Shown in pieces: positions 44,601 through 54,782 of a stretch of DNA of 64,000 nucleotides. The DNA comes from Daejeonella rubra. Lineage in GTDB: Bacteria > Bacteroidota > Bacteroidia > Sphingobacteriales > Sphingobacteriaceae. A model generated the notes under the pieces. The model was not told where the DNA came from and made no database searches. It was given only the letters and a program-made list of their open reading frames with translations. Position 1 is the stretch's first letter. Each line of letters opens with the position of its first letter. The DNA lies in contig NZ_FNHH01000003.1 of NCBI RefSeq assembly GCF_900103545.1, forward strand, positions 182,844 to 246,843, written 5' to 3'. A program made the translations under genes and the position numbers.

Positions 44601-47600
44601 CGCCTGTATGAACGGAAATCATTGGAGGTTGTGCGGAAGGTAGCACGGCCGTAACCATCCCGAAGATTCTTGACACTTAAAGAAAGTGACTGCTCATTCT
44701 GACGGGACTCACCACGGAAATTTGTAAAATCGATCTCACGGGTAATTCCAGGAGGAAGAACATACGGGATGGGTGTGCGCTTTCCATTTTCTTCGATATT
44801 GACTGTACTTACATCGATCACTGAATTGTCGAGCCCAGGATTGATCAGGGAAGGATCGGTAATTACCTTTGTAGGATTATTTTCCGAATTATACCTTCTC
44901 CACTCACCTCTAACCAATTGCAATTTAGCCATACGCATAACAGTGGTATCAGCAAAATCGGTCGTGAACATTCTGATAAATCTGATCGATTTAAAATCTT
45001 CAATATTACCTACCGATTGAATATAATCAGCGATCGGTATTTTGAATTGTATCCATCTCACGGTTTCCTGCTTACCATTCGCAAGTTTTACCGAGGCAGA
45101 AACAATATCAGAAATATAGTTGTTCCCTACAGTTTGCAGGTCCTGAGGACGTATGGATAACTTGTACTGATAATATTCATCTGCCTGAGTAGAATTATTG
45201 TCACGGTTTATATCTTCCCCATCAGGGAAAGATGTGGCCGCTGTATTTTCAATTCCGGTTTGGTCTAAAGACTGCTGGGAGGTTTTTGAGTTTCCTTCCG
45301 GATTATTATACTTTTCATACCTTTTCAGGATACCAGCATTTGCCTGATCAAGGTTAGATCCCCGGTAGTACTGATAATCATCCGAAGCCGGGTCACCATC
45401 CAGAATAGAGGCAGCCTGCGGGTTGACGCTGGCTTTTACCTGATTCAAAAACGAGCTGAATTGCTGGCGTTCATCCACAGAACTCAAACCATCGATTCCC
45501 ACATCCTGAAATTGTCTGGCTGTAGGGTTATTATCAAAGGCCTGGATAACCGGCTGAAGTTTTGGAACCCTTCCCCAGTTTGTGGGATCTGTTTTTGCTG
45601 TGCTTCCATCTGCGGGCAAACCATTTTCCAGACTTTTTCTTCCATCCTTCAAAATATCCTCGGTAATATTTCCAAGGTTGAAATAAAGGTCACCACCCTG
45701 ACTGGTTTTGTTGTAAATAAAAGGGTCGAGCATCCATAATTCAATGAATTCAATGTTCAGGGCTTCAAAATCATTCGTTTCCAGTTTCCTGAAAATTCCT
45801 CCCCACCTGCTTCTTGGATTAGCCAGATTTCCATTCTGGGTTAAGCCAGTTGTTGTAAAATTATACGGCCCCCGTTGAGTGGGATAATAGGCAAGATCGA
45901 ATGTTGGCAATATGATCGCCTGACCTGTGTTTGATTCCTTAAAAGGAAAAACTTCCCGTTCAAAGACTTGCCGTACATAATGATTTGACAACTCATTTTT
46001 ATCTCTGCGGATATTATCAGGAGTAAGTGAATTACCCGTTATAAAAAATATGGGGTCAATATTGTAAAATGCCAGTCTAGCCCTATTATAGCCATAAGCC
46101 AGGTCATTATTAAGGCGCGATTCCGGAAAGAGCTGCGGTGTTCCTGATATCTGCCAGGAAATGGCACTTTTAATATCAATTAAGGATCTGCTGGCCTCAA
46201 AATCATCCAGATAACTTGCTCCGTTCCTGCTACCTGCAAAGTTCAACGCTCTTGGATGTCCGGGAACAAGCTGGGCAAATTCACCCGAAAAGGTGATGCT
46301 CGATGCTTCCTTTGTATTGATGAATGGGATCTTATCGACCATTCGGGTAAGCCAGCGGGAAGGGGAGCTATAATTTACATCAAGGCCCCAAATGGTATTT
46401 GAAATGGCTTCCTCTCCGATATTGACCTTTTGTGTAAGCGGCTTTTCTGTGAGGTTCATAAAAGTACCTCCCAGATTAAGCTTATTATTTACCCTGTAAT
46501 CAAACCTTGAACCGGTGAGGGAACGCTGCTGCAGGCCAAAAAGTTCGTTATTCTCCATTTTGATCCTAATCTGCTGACCGGAGTTCAATAAAGCCTGGTT
46601 TAAGATCCTGACTAAACCAATATTGTAATCAACTGTAAAATCTACGCCTTCCTGTAATGGTAAAGTACCTGCGATAACCTGTACAGATCCTGGCGGGATA
46701 TTGATGGCATTCAGCTGAAATTCAGAACCTCCCTGCGACTGATACGTACCTTTGATCTGGTACCTGTTCAGCCTTGCAAATAATTGCTGGGCAATTACTT
46801 TGGTAGAATCGTACAGAGGCTGATAAACATATTTGTTGATCAGATTTTGCTCAGTAACCGGATTAAATCGTTTGGCGAGGTCTGCACCGAAAGGTTCTAC
46901 CAGTGGGAAAGTAATACGGCCATTGAGCGGATCAATGGTTATCCCTTCCAGAAAATCAAAATAACCATCAGGCTTTCTATCATTCTGCTGGTTCAGATTA
47001 TCCAGATTGGTCATCTGGATCCATAATTTGCCATTTGTATTCTGCCCTTCGGTCATCTGAGGTTTTTCAATCCCGGTTTCCTCATCAAGCCTGAAAATGT
47101 TCAGTCTGAAATCGTTACGGCTTACCTGATAGGCACCTAATGTATAAATGTTCTTCATCATCAGATCCCAGGTCGGTAAGCTGGTTTTGAGTGTTTCATT
47201 CTTCAAAAGCTTCACGAACAGAACCTCTGGGGTAGAGTTATTGACCGGAACATCAGTGGAAAACTCCCCTACCTGATATTCTACACCATTAATGGTATAT
47301 CGGAAAGCAACGGCCAGAACTTCATCGGCATTCAGGGCCGTATTCAGGGAAATATAGCCCAGGCGGGGATTCAATATATATTCCTTATCAGTAAGATTAC
47401 GGGCAAAAGTCAGTTTGGCAAAATTGTCAGTCCCCCCTCCCCCCGGCTGAAAAAAGGCATTCGCATCATTGGAGTTGGAGAGCCTTACTCCCGGAGGCAA
47501 AACCTGCAGTAAATTATTGGATTGCTGGGCAAAACCCGGACCTGCAAAGCCTGCAGGATAAACTGAGAAGCCTGCCCCTCCCTGAACCTGGTTAGTATTA

Positions 47601-48688
47601 TAAACCTTATTTTCTCCAAGATCGAGCAAAGCCAGGACATCTCTTGAGTTGGCCGTAGTATTAGCCCGGTTGGTAACCCAAACTTCGAGTTTGGTAATAT
47701 TAACATTCGAGCTGTTCAGCGGAATATTCTCCAGTGCCTTGCTGTAATTATTTCTGAAATATTGGGCCAGGAAATAATGCTTATTGGTTTCATAATTATC
47801 AGCAGAGATAGTGAATTCATTTTGCTGAGAACCGTTTGTGATTGTTATTTCACGCTGCTGTGATTTCTGCTGAGAAAAAATACTGGTTACATTTAAGCGG
47901 CCAAACTGCAGCTGTGTCTTCAATCCAAATAATGCCTGGCTACCTGTTATCAGCGAAGAACTTAGAGGAAGACTTACATTTCCGGCCTCTATTTTTCTGA
48001 TGATCTCATCATCTTTGCCAGTATAATCCAGCTTAACCTGATTTTCAAAATCAAACTGAGCTTCGGTATTGTAGTTAGTTGTGATCTTCATCTTCTCGCC
48101 AATCTGACCAACAACATTCATCTGGATCCGCTGATCAAAGTCAAAATTACCCTGCTTGCGCTGACGTTCATTGAATAATGGATTCTCATTGCGGCTTAGC
48201 CGGCCTGAAAAGGTAAGATCGGCTGAACCTTGCGGACGGATCTCAATGGTATTTCCACCAAATAAGCGTTCAAAAGATTTACTGTTTATTTTTACCGGAG
48301 GGATAAAACCCGGCTCACGAGCCTCAGAAAGCGGCAGATCCGCCAGTTCACGCCAATAGTTACGTTTGATAAGCTCATTCTCGTACTTCTGATATTCTTC
48401 GATACTGAGGTATTGCGGAGCTCTGTACAAACGATCGCCTATCTTCTCCCGAATGATATATCGTTTCGATATCGGATCAAATTCTACGCTACGCTGAATA
48501 TTGGATGGATTAGGAAGAAATATCCCCGCCTGCTTTTTTAATTGCAGGGTTTTGGAATCCTGAAAAGGATAGACAAGCTTAGATGTGTCCTTAATTGCAA
48601 CGACATTTTGAGCAAAAGCCGGCCCTGCAAAAAGTACAATGAAGACACATATAAAACTCTTCAGGCAAAAAGTAGCTGCACTCTTCAA
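41636..48688 (-). CDS. sprA: SprA, type IX secretion system outer-membrane translocon
   Basis: SprA (Sov in Porphyromonas) is the giant outer-membrane barrel through which the type IX secretion system exports proteins. The 2350 residues begin with a signal peptide (about 1-26, GPAFAQN). They show the long repeated beta-strand pattern of SprA, including YLDDFEASRSLIDIKSAISWQIS, RAFLRVGTDNQDNYYDYDIPL and IWYNELRLTDFDEGGGWGATARMNAKLADFADI. The chain ends in an amphipathic strand FGVNLRFNL, expected for barrel insertion. Upstream ruvA and downstream gcvH give the classic order. No other gld/spr/por gene is present here, and none of the secreted proteins in the window shows an obvious T9SS C-terminal domain. 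Confidence 0.95.
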   Translation of the reverse strand: MKSAATFCLKSFICVFIVLFAGPAFAQNVVAIKDTSKLVYPFQDSKTLQLKKQAGIFLPNPSNIQRSVEFDPISKRYIIREKIGDRLYRAPQYLSIEEYQKYENELIKRNYWRELADLPLSEAREPGFIPPVKINSKSFERLFGGNTIEIRPQGSADLTFSGRLSRNENPLFNERQRKQGNFDFDQRIQMNVVGQIGEKMKITTNYNTEAQFDFENQVKLDYTGKDDEIIRKIEAGNVSLPLSSSLITGSQALFGLKTQLQFGRLNVTSIFSQQKSQQREITITNGSQQNEFTISADNYETNKHYFLAQYFRNNYSKALENIPLNSSNVNITKLEVWVTNRANTTANSRDVLALLDLGENKVYNTNQVQGGAGFSVYPAGFAGPGFAQQSNNLLQVLPPGVRLSNSNDANAFFQPGGGGTDNFAKLTFARNLTDKEYILNPRLGYISLNTALNADEVLAVAFRYTINGVEYQVGEFSTDVPVNNSTPEVLFVKLLKNETLKTSLPTWDLMMKNIYTLGAYQVSRNDFRLNIFRLDEETGIEKPQMTEGQNTNGKLWIQMTNLDNLNQQNDRKPDGYFDFLEGITIDPLNGRITFPLVEPFGADLAKRFNPVTEQNLINKYVYQPLYDSTKVIAQQLFARLNRYQIKGTYQSQGGSEFQLNAINIPPGSVQVIAGTLPLQEGVDFTVDYNIGLVRILNQALLNSGQQIRIKMENNELFGLQQRSLTGSRFDYRVNNKLNLGGTFMNLTEKPLTQKVNIGEEAISNTIWGLDVNYSSPSRWLTRMVDKIPFINTKEASSITFSGEFAQLVPGHPRALNFAGSRNGASYLDDFEASRSLIDIKSAISWQISGTPQLFPESRLNNDLAYGYNRARLAFYNIDPIFFITGNSLTPDNIRRDKNELSNHYVRQVFEREVFPFKESNTGQAIILPTFDLAYYPTQRGPYNFTTTGLTQNGNLANPRSRWGGIFRKLETNDFEALNIEFIELWMLDPFIYNKTSQGGDLYFNLGNITEDILKDGRKSLENGLPADGSTAKTDPTNWGRVPKLQPVIQAFDNNPTARQFQDVGIDGLSSVDERQQFSSFLNQVKASVNPQAASILDGDPASDDYQYYRGSNLDQANAGILKRYEKYNNPEGNSKTSQQSLDQTGIENTAATSFPDGEDINRDNNSTQADEYYQYKLSIRPQDLQTVGNNYISDIVSASVKLANGKQETVRWIQFKIPIADYIQSVGNIEDFKSIRFIRMFTTDFADTTVMRMAKLQLVRGEWRRYNSENNPTKVITDPSLINPGLDNSVIDVSTVNIEENGKRTPIPYVLPPGITREIDFTNFRGESRQNEQSLSLSVKNLRDGYGRATFRTTSNDFRSYRRMEMFIHAEGDQLRDNDLRAFLRVGTDNQDNYYDYDIPLKVTNPGTNDPGLIWPEQNKLDVELRLFLEAKAARNKAVFNGQPWPINRPFIYQDGVNVITVKGQPDLSKVRVYMLGVRNPLRNTANPGLDDGLDKSAQIWYNELRLTDFDEGGGWGATARMNAKLADFADITISGSKSTIGFGSIDRRVSERNREDDVLFDVSGNVELGKFFSERSGIKVPMFVNFSSQIGSPQYDPRNQDTEFKTTLENSSKQERDSLKFITEDFTSRKSINFTNVRKIKTNPDSKTRLWDIENLSATYAFNEFNHRDFINENNIQKTYRAGLQYNYSKQAKSITPFEKLIKSKSLGLVRDFNFSLLPSILNFSIDVNRLYSENTLRNNDPNNFLPINTNFNKNFQMSRIYGISWNLTRSMQIDFNATNYSIIDEPEGRINGLKRDTLWENLKKLGRTTDYGHTMNLTYNVPINKIPGFDWITLATRYGAGFNWQTEPLLTLNDPNINIGNTIQNSRTIQLNPTLSLVALYNKFGFIRSMNGADKNPTAAFFVNMLTSLKNVSGAYTKTQGTFLPGYLPQTGFIGQDMNSRAPGYDFLFGGQSDIRGRALGSGWITRDSLLNQLYINTSKEDLNFRGLVEPIRDLRIELTALKSQSYNYSTNFKFLPSSNSFENLSPVTTGDYTISYFSLRTAFSKENKTNNSSALFRQFQENRSIISQRLGAKNPNSAGSTAGFADGYNKNSQDVLIASFLAAYTGKDANTVSLNRFPKMPIPNWRLSYNGLTKFSLFNDIFTSVDINHAYRSTYTVNGFNSLVRYQEANGGVNVKDANGNFLPFYQFSQITLFEQFLPLLGVDVRLKNNMTLNVEYRKSRALSFSLSNGQLAQQKEDGAVFGMGYRTTQFRFPFGLFKSLKLDNDMNFKLDFALSDRKLVIYRADLDDAEVSSGAKNITVRPSVDYVLNQRFTMRLFYDGNITKPYTSQTFNTSFSNFGVNLRFNL

Positions 48689-48710
48689 TTTCCAGACAAT
48701 ATTGATTTAA

Positions 48711-49295
48711 TTATAAACTTTTAAGTGCACTTTTTATTAAAGCCTCTACTGATAAATTTTCAGACCCAGTCTTTATAGCTGCATCCAATGTCTTTTCAGC
48801 AACACTTTTTGTAAATCCTAACATCACCAGGGCCGACAATGCCTCTTCCTTAGCAGTATTATGACTAGGCATTGTAATCAACGAATCCGGGCCCTCCTTC
48901 TTCAGCTTATCCTGCAATTCAAGTATCATTCGCTGAGCAGATTTAGGCCCGATTCCCTTTATTCTTTGTATCAATGGAACATCTCCTTTAACAATAGCAG
49001 TTTGTATCTCTGCAGGTGTTATGGAAGATAAGATCATCCTTCCGGTATTCGGACCAATGCCGGATACTGATATAAGATGCAGAAATAAACGCCGTTCGCC
49101 CTCCTCATAAAACCCATACAAGGTATGACCATCTTCTTTTACATGAAGCCAGGTATATAATTTACATCGCTCAGTATCCTGAATAGCTCCATAAGTATTC
49201 AAAGAAATATTTATATGAAAGCCTATTCCACCCGCATCAATAACAACGTATGTTGGACACTTAAATGCTAATTTACCATCTATATACGCATACAT
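48711..49295 (-). CDS. ruvA: Holliday junction branch migration protein RuvA
   Basis: RuvA binds four-way DNA junctions and loads the RuvB motor. The 194 residues show the three domains: the OB fold (1-65; MYAYIDGKLAFKCPTYVVIDAGGIGFHINI), the helix-hairpin-helix pair (about 66-140; HLISVSGIGPNTGRMIL and LIQRIKGIGPKSAQRMILEL), and a C-terminal domain (about 150-194) that contacts RuvB. It is 22 bases upstream of sprA. ruvB is not in the window. Confidence 0.96.
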   Translation of the reverse strand: MYAYIDGKLAFKCPTYVVIDAGGIGFHINISLNTYGAIQDTERCKLYTWLHVKEDGHTLYGFYEEGERRLFLHLISVSGIGPNTGRMILSSITPAEIQTAIVKGDVPLIQRIKGIGPKSAQRMILELQDKLKKEGPDSLITMPSHNTAKEEALSALVMLGFTKSVAEKTLDAAIKTGSENLSVEALIKSALKSL

Positions 49296-49344
49296 CTTTT
49301 TAAACGGATAAAATTAATTTCAATTATCTTCAATGATGAAGATC

Positions 49345-51672
49345 TTATTTCACTTTCAATGTTCTTTTGAAAATACCTTTTGCACGTTTTACAATTGGTG
49401 AATTCTGCTCTTCTTTCGTTTGAGCATCAACAACAGCAATGGTAACCATATTCACTATTTCGCGCACCGAACTACCTAACTGCAAGATATGCACCGGCTT
49501 ATTCAGTCCTAAAAGGATTGGACCTACTGCCTCTGCGCCACCCAATTCCTGTAATAACTTATAGGCGATATTACCTGATTCCAGGTTTGGAAAAATTAAA
49601 ACATTAGCAGGTGCTCCAACCAAACTGCTGAACGGATAATTATCCTTCAACAGGTCGGGGTTCATAGCAAAATTGGCTTGCATTTCGCCATCCACAATTA
49701 TTTCCTTGTGCTTTTCATGAAGTATTTTTACCGCCTGTCGAACCTTTTGAGGCACTATTCCGTCGTTTGACCCAAAATTTGAATAAGACAGCATCGCTAC
49801 TCTTGGCTGTACATTAAATTTCTTTACTGAATGATCAAGCAAGGTGGTGATATCAACCAGTTCATCAACTGTTGGATTTTCATTTACTGTTGTATCTCCA
49901 AAAAATACAGGCCCTTTTTTAGTAAGCATCATATACATACCGGCAACCCGGTTTACACCTTCTTCAATACCAATTACCTGAAGAGCAGGCTTTATAGTTG
50001 AACCGTAATCCTTTGTAAGTCCGGAGATCAATGCATCTGCTTCACCGAACTGCACCATTGCAGCTCCAAAATAATTACGGTCTCTCATCAGCTTTTTAGC
50101 CTCAAACAGTGTTACACCGCGCCGTTGACGTTTTTTATATAAAAACTCCGCGTATTTATTACAGGTATTTAAATCTTCAAGAGGATTAATGATCATTACT
50201 CCCTCAAGCTCCAGCTCATGTTCAAGCATAATATGGCTGATCTTTTCTTTGTCGCCGAGCAGAATTGGAATAGCAATACCTTCATCACGCACGATCTGTG
50301 CAGCCTTCAATATTTTATAGTTATCTGCCTCAGCAAAAACAACACGTTTAGGCGAGGACTTTGCCTTATTGGTAATTGCACGTAACAATTTATCATCTAG
50401 GCCAAGTCTTGTTTTTAACTCCTCATTATAGGCTTCCCAATCAGTAATATGCTTGCGGGCAACACCTGATTCCATTGCGGCTTTCGCCACTGCCGGTGAT
50501 ACGGAGGTAATCAGGCGAAGGTCTATTGGCTTAGGAATGATATAATCTTTTCCGAATTTCAGGTTCTTGGAGTTATATGCCAGATTAACAGCCTCAGGAA
50601 CGGTCTTTTTTGCAAGTTCAGCAATAGCAATTACTGCGGCCTTTTTCATTTCTTCATTAATGCCGGTAGCCCTCACATCAAGCGCTCCTCTGAAGATATA
50701 CGGAAACCCAAGAACGTTATTCACCTGATTTGGATAATCAGAACGTCCTGTTGCCATAATAATATCTTTTCTGGTCTTGATCGCAAGCTCATAGGCAATC
50801 TCCGGATTCGGATTAGCCATTGCAAAAACAATCGGATTTTTGGCCATTGTTTTAAGCATTTCAGCAGTTAATACATCGGGGGATGATAAGCCGATGAAAA
50901 CATCTGAATCTTTTACAGCTTCAGCAAGCGTATTGATCTTACGGGTAGTTGCAAATTCTGCCTTTGTGCCTTCCAGTTTATCGCGGTCACTCCGGATAAC
51001 TCCTGAGCGGTCAACCATGACAATATTTTCTTTTTTAGCACCAAGACTCACATAAAGCCTTGTACATGATATTGCTGCGGCACCCGCACCATTTACAACG
51101 ATCTTAACTTTGTCAAGCTTTTTCTTTTGAATCTCACAAGCATTAATCAGGGCAGCAGCAGAAATAATTGCTGTACCATGCTGATCGTCATGCATCACAG
51201 GGATCGACATGCACTCTTTTAGCCGGCGTTCAATTTCAAAACATTCTGGCGCTTTAATATCCTCCAGATTTATTCCACCGAATGTTGGCTCCAGAGCCTT
51301 CACAATCATGACAAATTCATCGATGTTCTGGGTATCCAGCTCAAGGTCAAAGACGTCTATGTCGGCAAATATTTTGAACAATAAGCCTTTACCTTCCATG
51401 ACAGGCTTGCCAGCCTCAGGGCCTATATCACCCAGACCCAAAACCGCCGAGCCGTTGCTTATTACTGCAACAAGGTTGCCTTTAGCGGTATATTTATAAA
51501 CATCTTCTTTATTTTCTGCGATTCGCAGACAAGGCTCAGCCACTCCTGGAGAATAGGCCAGTGATAGATCACGCTGAGAATTTGTTGGTTTTGTTGGTAC
51601 AACCTGTATTTTTCCGGGACGGCCCTGGGAATGATAATCCAGCGCATCTTGTTTACGATTAGTCTTGCTCAT
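49345..51672 (-). CDS. maeB: NADP-dependent malic enzyme with phosphotransacetylase domain
   Basis: MaeB-type enzymes decarboxylate malate to pyruvate with NADP. The 775 residues start with the malic domain (LSLAYSPGVAEPC; VISNGSAVLGLGDIGPEAGKPVMEGKG; MHDDQHGTAIISAAAL) and the NAD-binding part VVNGAGAAAISC. From about 430 a phosphotransacetylase-like domain follows (KRVVFAEADNYKILKAA; GDTTVNENPTVDELVDI), which in characterised MaeB is regulatory, responding to acetyl-CoA. The length and order match the family. A weak TAATTTTG promoter box lies 24 bases before the start. Confidence 0.95.
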   Translation of the reverse strand: MSKTNRKQDALDYHSQGRPGKIQVVPTKPTNSQRDLSLAYSPGVAEPCLRIAENKEDVYKYTAKGNLVAVISNGSAVLGLGDIGPEAGKPVMEGKGLLFKIFADIDVFDLELDTQNIDEFVMIVKALEPTFGGINLEDIKAPECFEIERRLKECMSIPVMHDDQHGTAIISAAALINACEIQKKKLDKVKIVVNGAGAAAISCTRLYVSLGAKKENIVMVDRSGVIRSDRDKLEGTKAEFATTRKINTLAEAVKDSDVFIGLSSPDVLTAEMLKTMAKNPIVFAMANPNPEIAYELAIKTRKDIIMATGRSDYPNQVNNVLGFPYIFRGALDVRATGINEEMKKAAVIAIAELAKKTVPEAVNLAYNSKNLKFGKDYIIPKPIDLRLITSVSPAVAKAAMESGVARKHITDWEAYNEELKTRLGLDDKLLRAITNKAKSSPKRVVFAEADNYKILKAAQIVRDEGIAIPILLGDKEKISHIMLEHELELEGVMIINPLEDLNTCNKYAEFLYKKRQRRGVTLFEAKKLMRDRNYFGAAMVQFGEADALISGLTKDYGSTIKPALQVIGIEEGVNRVAGMYMMLTKKGPVFFGDTTVNENPTVDELVDITTLLDHSVKKFNVQPRVAMLSYSNFGSNDGIVPQKVRQAVKILHEKHKEIIVDGEMQANFAMNPDLLKDNYPFSSLVGAPANVLIFPNLESGNIAYKLLQELGGAEAVGPILLGLNKPVHILQLGSSVREIVNMVTIAVVDAQTKEEQNSPIVKRAKGIFKRTLKVK

Positions 51673-51764
51673 TAAATTGGAAATTGATCAGTGGGGCAAA
51701 ATTACAATTCTTTTCGTTACGGCTGTTATAAACAAGTGACTCTATAGCATGAATCTTTCCGAAA

Positions 51765-53144
51765 TTAGCTTTTGTTTATTTTAAGGCGCATTCCAGGACT
51801 TATAGCAGAATTACTTAAACCATTCAAAGCTTTTATTTTTGAAACTGTTAATCCCTTGAATTTTTCAGCAATTCCTGAAAGGGTGTCACCCACTTTTACG
51901 ATATAATGAACATAGGAACTCTCTTTTTTAACAGTTTCCGATTTTTTTGATGGGCTTAGGCGAAGAGTTTGTCCCGGAACAATAGAAGTGTTTTTCAGAT
52001 TATTCCACACTTTCAGATCCTGAACTTCTACGCCATATAAATCAGCGATACTATTCAGATTTTGCCCTGTCTTAACTTTATGTACAATTGCCCGGGTAGC
52101 AGGCTCCTTCAATCCAGATAAAACCGGAACCGGCGTTACTTCATCGGCTTTACCATTAAAAAGATCGTATAAAGATGAATAAGCTGCATTTGTGACTGAT
52201 GGGATGACCAGAGGCATTGGAACAAGGTTAGTTCCATTAATTATCTGCTTTTTATATGAAGGATTAAGGATCAGCAACTCATTGATATCCAATTCTGCAG
52301 CCTTCGCAATACTGCTTATCGATATCCTTCTATTTACCGGAACAATATCCGTGAGGGTATTGAACCCGGCAGGTTTAACCGCAATTTCATGAATCTTATG
52401 ATAATTCATCGCATAGACAGTGGCAATGAAAGCTGGCACGTAGTTTTGAGTCTGAACAGGCAAAAAAGGCCTCACCTTCCAAAAATCTGCTACTCCGCCT
52501 GATTTGGCAATAGCTCTGGTCACAGCTCCTGTTCCGCAGTTGAAGGCAGCGATCGCCAATAGCCAGTCGCCAATACTTTTATACGCATCATTCAGGTAAT
52601 GAGCAGCTGCAAGGCTTGCTTTTTGAGGATCCTTACGCTCATCGGTATACGTATCCATGGTCAGTCCGTAGCCCTTTGCTGTTGTGTACATAAACTGCCA
52701 GGGGCCAACTGCACCCGATCTGGAAACAGCATTTGGATTGAGAGAAGATTCAATAACAGTAATATATTTCAGCTCATCGGGGAGCCCGATTTCTTTTAGT
52801 GCTTTCTCGAAAATAGGAAAATAGTATTCTGACAGTCCGAGCATTTTACCGATGTGCTCCTTTCTGTTTATGTAAGTATCAATATACTTTTGAACATGTG
52901 CATTATAAGAGAGATCAACATCCTTTCTTATTGAATCCAACCTGTTCTTATAGATACCATTCTGAAAGGATACCAGTGAATTGTCCACGAAAATGACCTT
53001 GGGAAGAGTATCCTGCGATGTTTTGAAATAATTAGGCCCGATGTGACCGATGAGTATTGAATTGGCAGCTCTTTTGTCCGATGCTTGGGCAAAAGTGCAT
53101 TGGATAAATACAAGAAAAATAAAAGAGGCTATCGATTTAATCAT
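51765..53144 (-). CDS. MltD-like lytic transglycosylase with two LysM domains
   Basis: A signal peptide (about 1-20, QCTFAQ) leads to an SLT domain of the MltD type: IGLPDELKYITVIESSLNPNAVSRSGAVGPWQFM, with Glu132 as catalytic acid, then YTDERKDPQKASLAAAHYL and AIAAFNCGTGAV. Two LysM modules at the C-terminus (about 350-395 and 410-457; VHKVKTGQNLNSIADLYGV and HYIVKVGDTLSGIAEKF) bind peptidoglycan. The enzyme cleaves glycan strands with 1,6-anhydro products in the periplasm. It does not show a lipobox, unlike E. coli MltD. Confidence 0.92.
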   Translation of the reverse strand: MIKSIASFIFLVFIQCTFAQASDKRAANSILIGHIGPNYFKTSQDTLPKVIFVDNSLVSFQNGIYKNRLDSIRKDVDLSYNAHVQKYIDTYINRKEHIGKMLGLSEYYFPIFEKALKEIGLPDELKYITVIESSLNPNAVSRSGAVGPWQFMYTTAKGYGLTMDTYTDERKDPQKASLAAAHYLNDAYKSIGDWLLAIAAFNCGTGAVTRAIAKSGGVADFWKVRPFLPVQTQNYVPAFIATVYAMNYHKIHEIAVKPAGFNTLTDIVPVNRRISISSIAKAAELDINELLILNPSYKKQIINGTNLVPMPLVIPSVTNAAYSSLYDLFNGKADEVTPVPVLSGLKEPATRAIVHKVKTGQNLNSIADLYGVEVQDLKVWNNLKNTSIVPGQTLRLSPSKKSETVKKESSYVHYIVKVGDTLSGIAEKFKGLTVSKIKALNGLSNSAISPGMRLKINKS

Positions 53145-53199
53145 ATTTATGAATTAAGGTGCAGTATTGAACACCTGATTATAGAATATTGATTTTACC

Positions 53200-54648
53200 T
53201 TAATCCGAATCAGCTGATTCCATAAGGGAGCAGTATATTTTTGAAAAATTCAACAGATCACCCTCACCGAAACGCTTACCTAAAAACTGTATCCCTAACG
53301 GTAATCCACTTTTGTTATTGCCTGCCGGTAAAGAAATCGCAGGAATTCCTGCAAGAGAGGCCTGAACCGTAAAGATATCTGCTAAATAATTAACTACCGG
53401 ATCATCACTTTCTTCACCAATTGTAAATGCCGGTGTTGGGGCAGTTGGCAACATAATAAAATCATATTCCTTTAAAATATCATTGGTTTTATCTCGTATA
53501 AGTCTGCGTACTTTCTGAGCTTTCGCGTAATAAGCATCATAATAACCTGCGCTAAGTACAAAAGTACCCAATATGATCCTGCGTTTAACCTCAGGTCCAA
53601 ATCCTTCTGATCGGGAGGTTTTATATGTTGATTCAAGATCTGAAGATCGTCCGCTTCTGTATCCAAAATGTACCCCATCGTAGCGGGCAAGATTAGAAGA
53701 TGCCTCTGCCATTGTTAAGATATAATAGGTTGGAACAACATACTCCAGTAATTCAAAAGAAACCGGCTCAACAACATGACCTGCTTCCCGCAGTACCGCG
53801 ATACTTTTTTCAAAAGCCTTTTTGATCTCAGGATCGAGACCTTCTGAATGTAAAGCCTCTGATAAGTAGGCTATTTTCAATCTTTTGTCCGGTATAGCAT
53901 CTAAAGAATAGGAAGGAACTGACTTGGAAGAAGCTGTACTATCATACTGATCCGGACCGGCAATGACCTCAAGTAAAATGGCCGCATCCTCTACACAGTT
54001 GGTAATAGGGCCAACCTGATCAAATGAGGAGGCATAGGAAATGATCCCATGGCGTGAAACCCTGCCATAAGTTGGTTTAAGTCCGATAACCCCGCAAAAT
54101 GCCGCTGGCTGTCGAACAGATCCTCCTGTATCGGTACCTAAAGCAGCAAGGCAAAGCCCCGCCTGAACGGCTACAGCCGCCCCACCGGATGATCCTCCGG
54201 AAACCTTGGTTTGATCGGCATTGTTCTTTACTGGACCATAATAAGATGATTCATTGGAAGCCCCCATAGCAAATTCATCACAATTCAGCCGTCCAATGAT
54301 AATGGCATCCTCAGCAAGAAGTCGCTCAACTACAGTAGCAGAAAAAGGAGAAACATAATTTTCAAGGATCCTGGAACATGCAGAAACTTTATGGTCTTTA
54401 AAACAGATATTGTCTTTGATACCAATGACCATTCCTGCCAGTTTACCTGCTGTACCTGCATTTATCTTTGACTGTACCTGAAGTGCCTGGTTACGTGCTT
54501 CATCAGCAAATACCTCCACAAAAGCATTCAGCTCCTGCTTTTCAGAAATGCGGTTTAAGTAATATTCAACCAGAACAGGTAATGTAAATTTCTGGTCCTG
54601 CTTTGTTAATGCAGACTGAATGTTGGAAAGAGAAGAAATACCTTCCAT
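53200..54648 (-). CDS. gatA: Aspartyl/glutamyl-tRNA amidotransferase subunit A
   Basis: GatA releases ammonia from glutamine for amidation of misacylated Glu-tRNA(Gln)/Asp-tRNA(Asn). The 482 residues carry the amidase-signature triad: Lys78 (VIGIKDN), cis-Ser153 (SGGSSGGAA) and nucleophile Ser177 (DTGGSVRQPAAFCG). The C-terminal GLPLGIQFLGKRFGEGDLL is typical. gatB and gatC lie elsewhere. A terminator for the preceding tatA transcript lies upstream at 54783-54834. Confidence 0.95.
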   Translation of the reverse strand: MEGISSLSNIQSALTKQDQKFTLPVLVEYYLNRISEKQELNAFVEVFADEARNQALQVQSKINAGTAGKLAGMVIGIKDNICFKDHKVSACSRILENYVSPFSATVVERLLAEDAIIIGRLNCDEFAMGASNESSYYGPVKNNADQTKVSGGSSGGAAVAVQAGLCLAALGTDTGGSVRQPAAFCGVIGLKPTYGRVSRHGIISYASSFDQVGPITNCVEDAAILLEVIAGPDQYDSTASSKSVPSYSLDAIPDKRLKIAYLSEALHSEGLDPEIKKAFEKSIAVLREAGHVVEPVSFELLEYVVPTYYILTMAEASSNLARYDGVHFGYRSGRSSDLESTYKTSRSEGFGPEVKRRIILGTFVLSAGYYDAYYAKAQKVRRLIRDKTNDILKEYDFIMLPTAPTPAFTIGEESDDPVVNYLADIFTVQASLAGIPAISLPAGNNKSGLPLGIQFLGKRFGEGDLLNFSKIYCSLMESADSD

Positions 54649-54782
54649 GCCTTGAATGATGTAAAATTAGAAATTTAACAGTTTATGAAGACCGTTACTT
54701 ATTGTTAATAAGATCTTATAATTGTCTGCCAGCCAGGGTTGGCTCTATCGTCTCTAAAGATTCCCAAAAGGCAAAAATAAAA

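Noticed and set aside
51697..51704. TAATTTTG (minus strand) as maeB promoter
   Set aside because: The -7 box matches but no TTG element lies at the right distance, so I did not list it as a feature.
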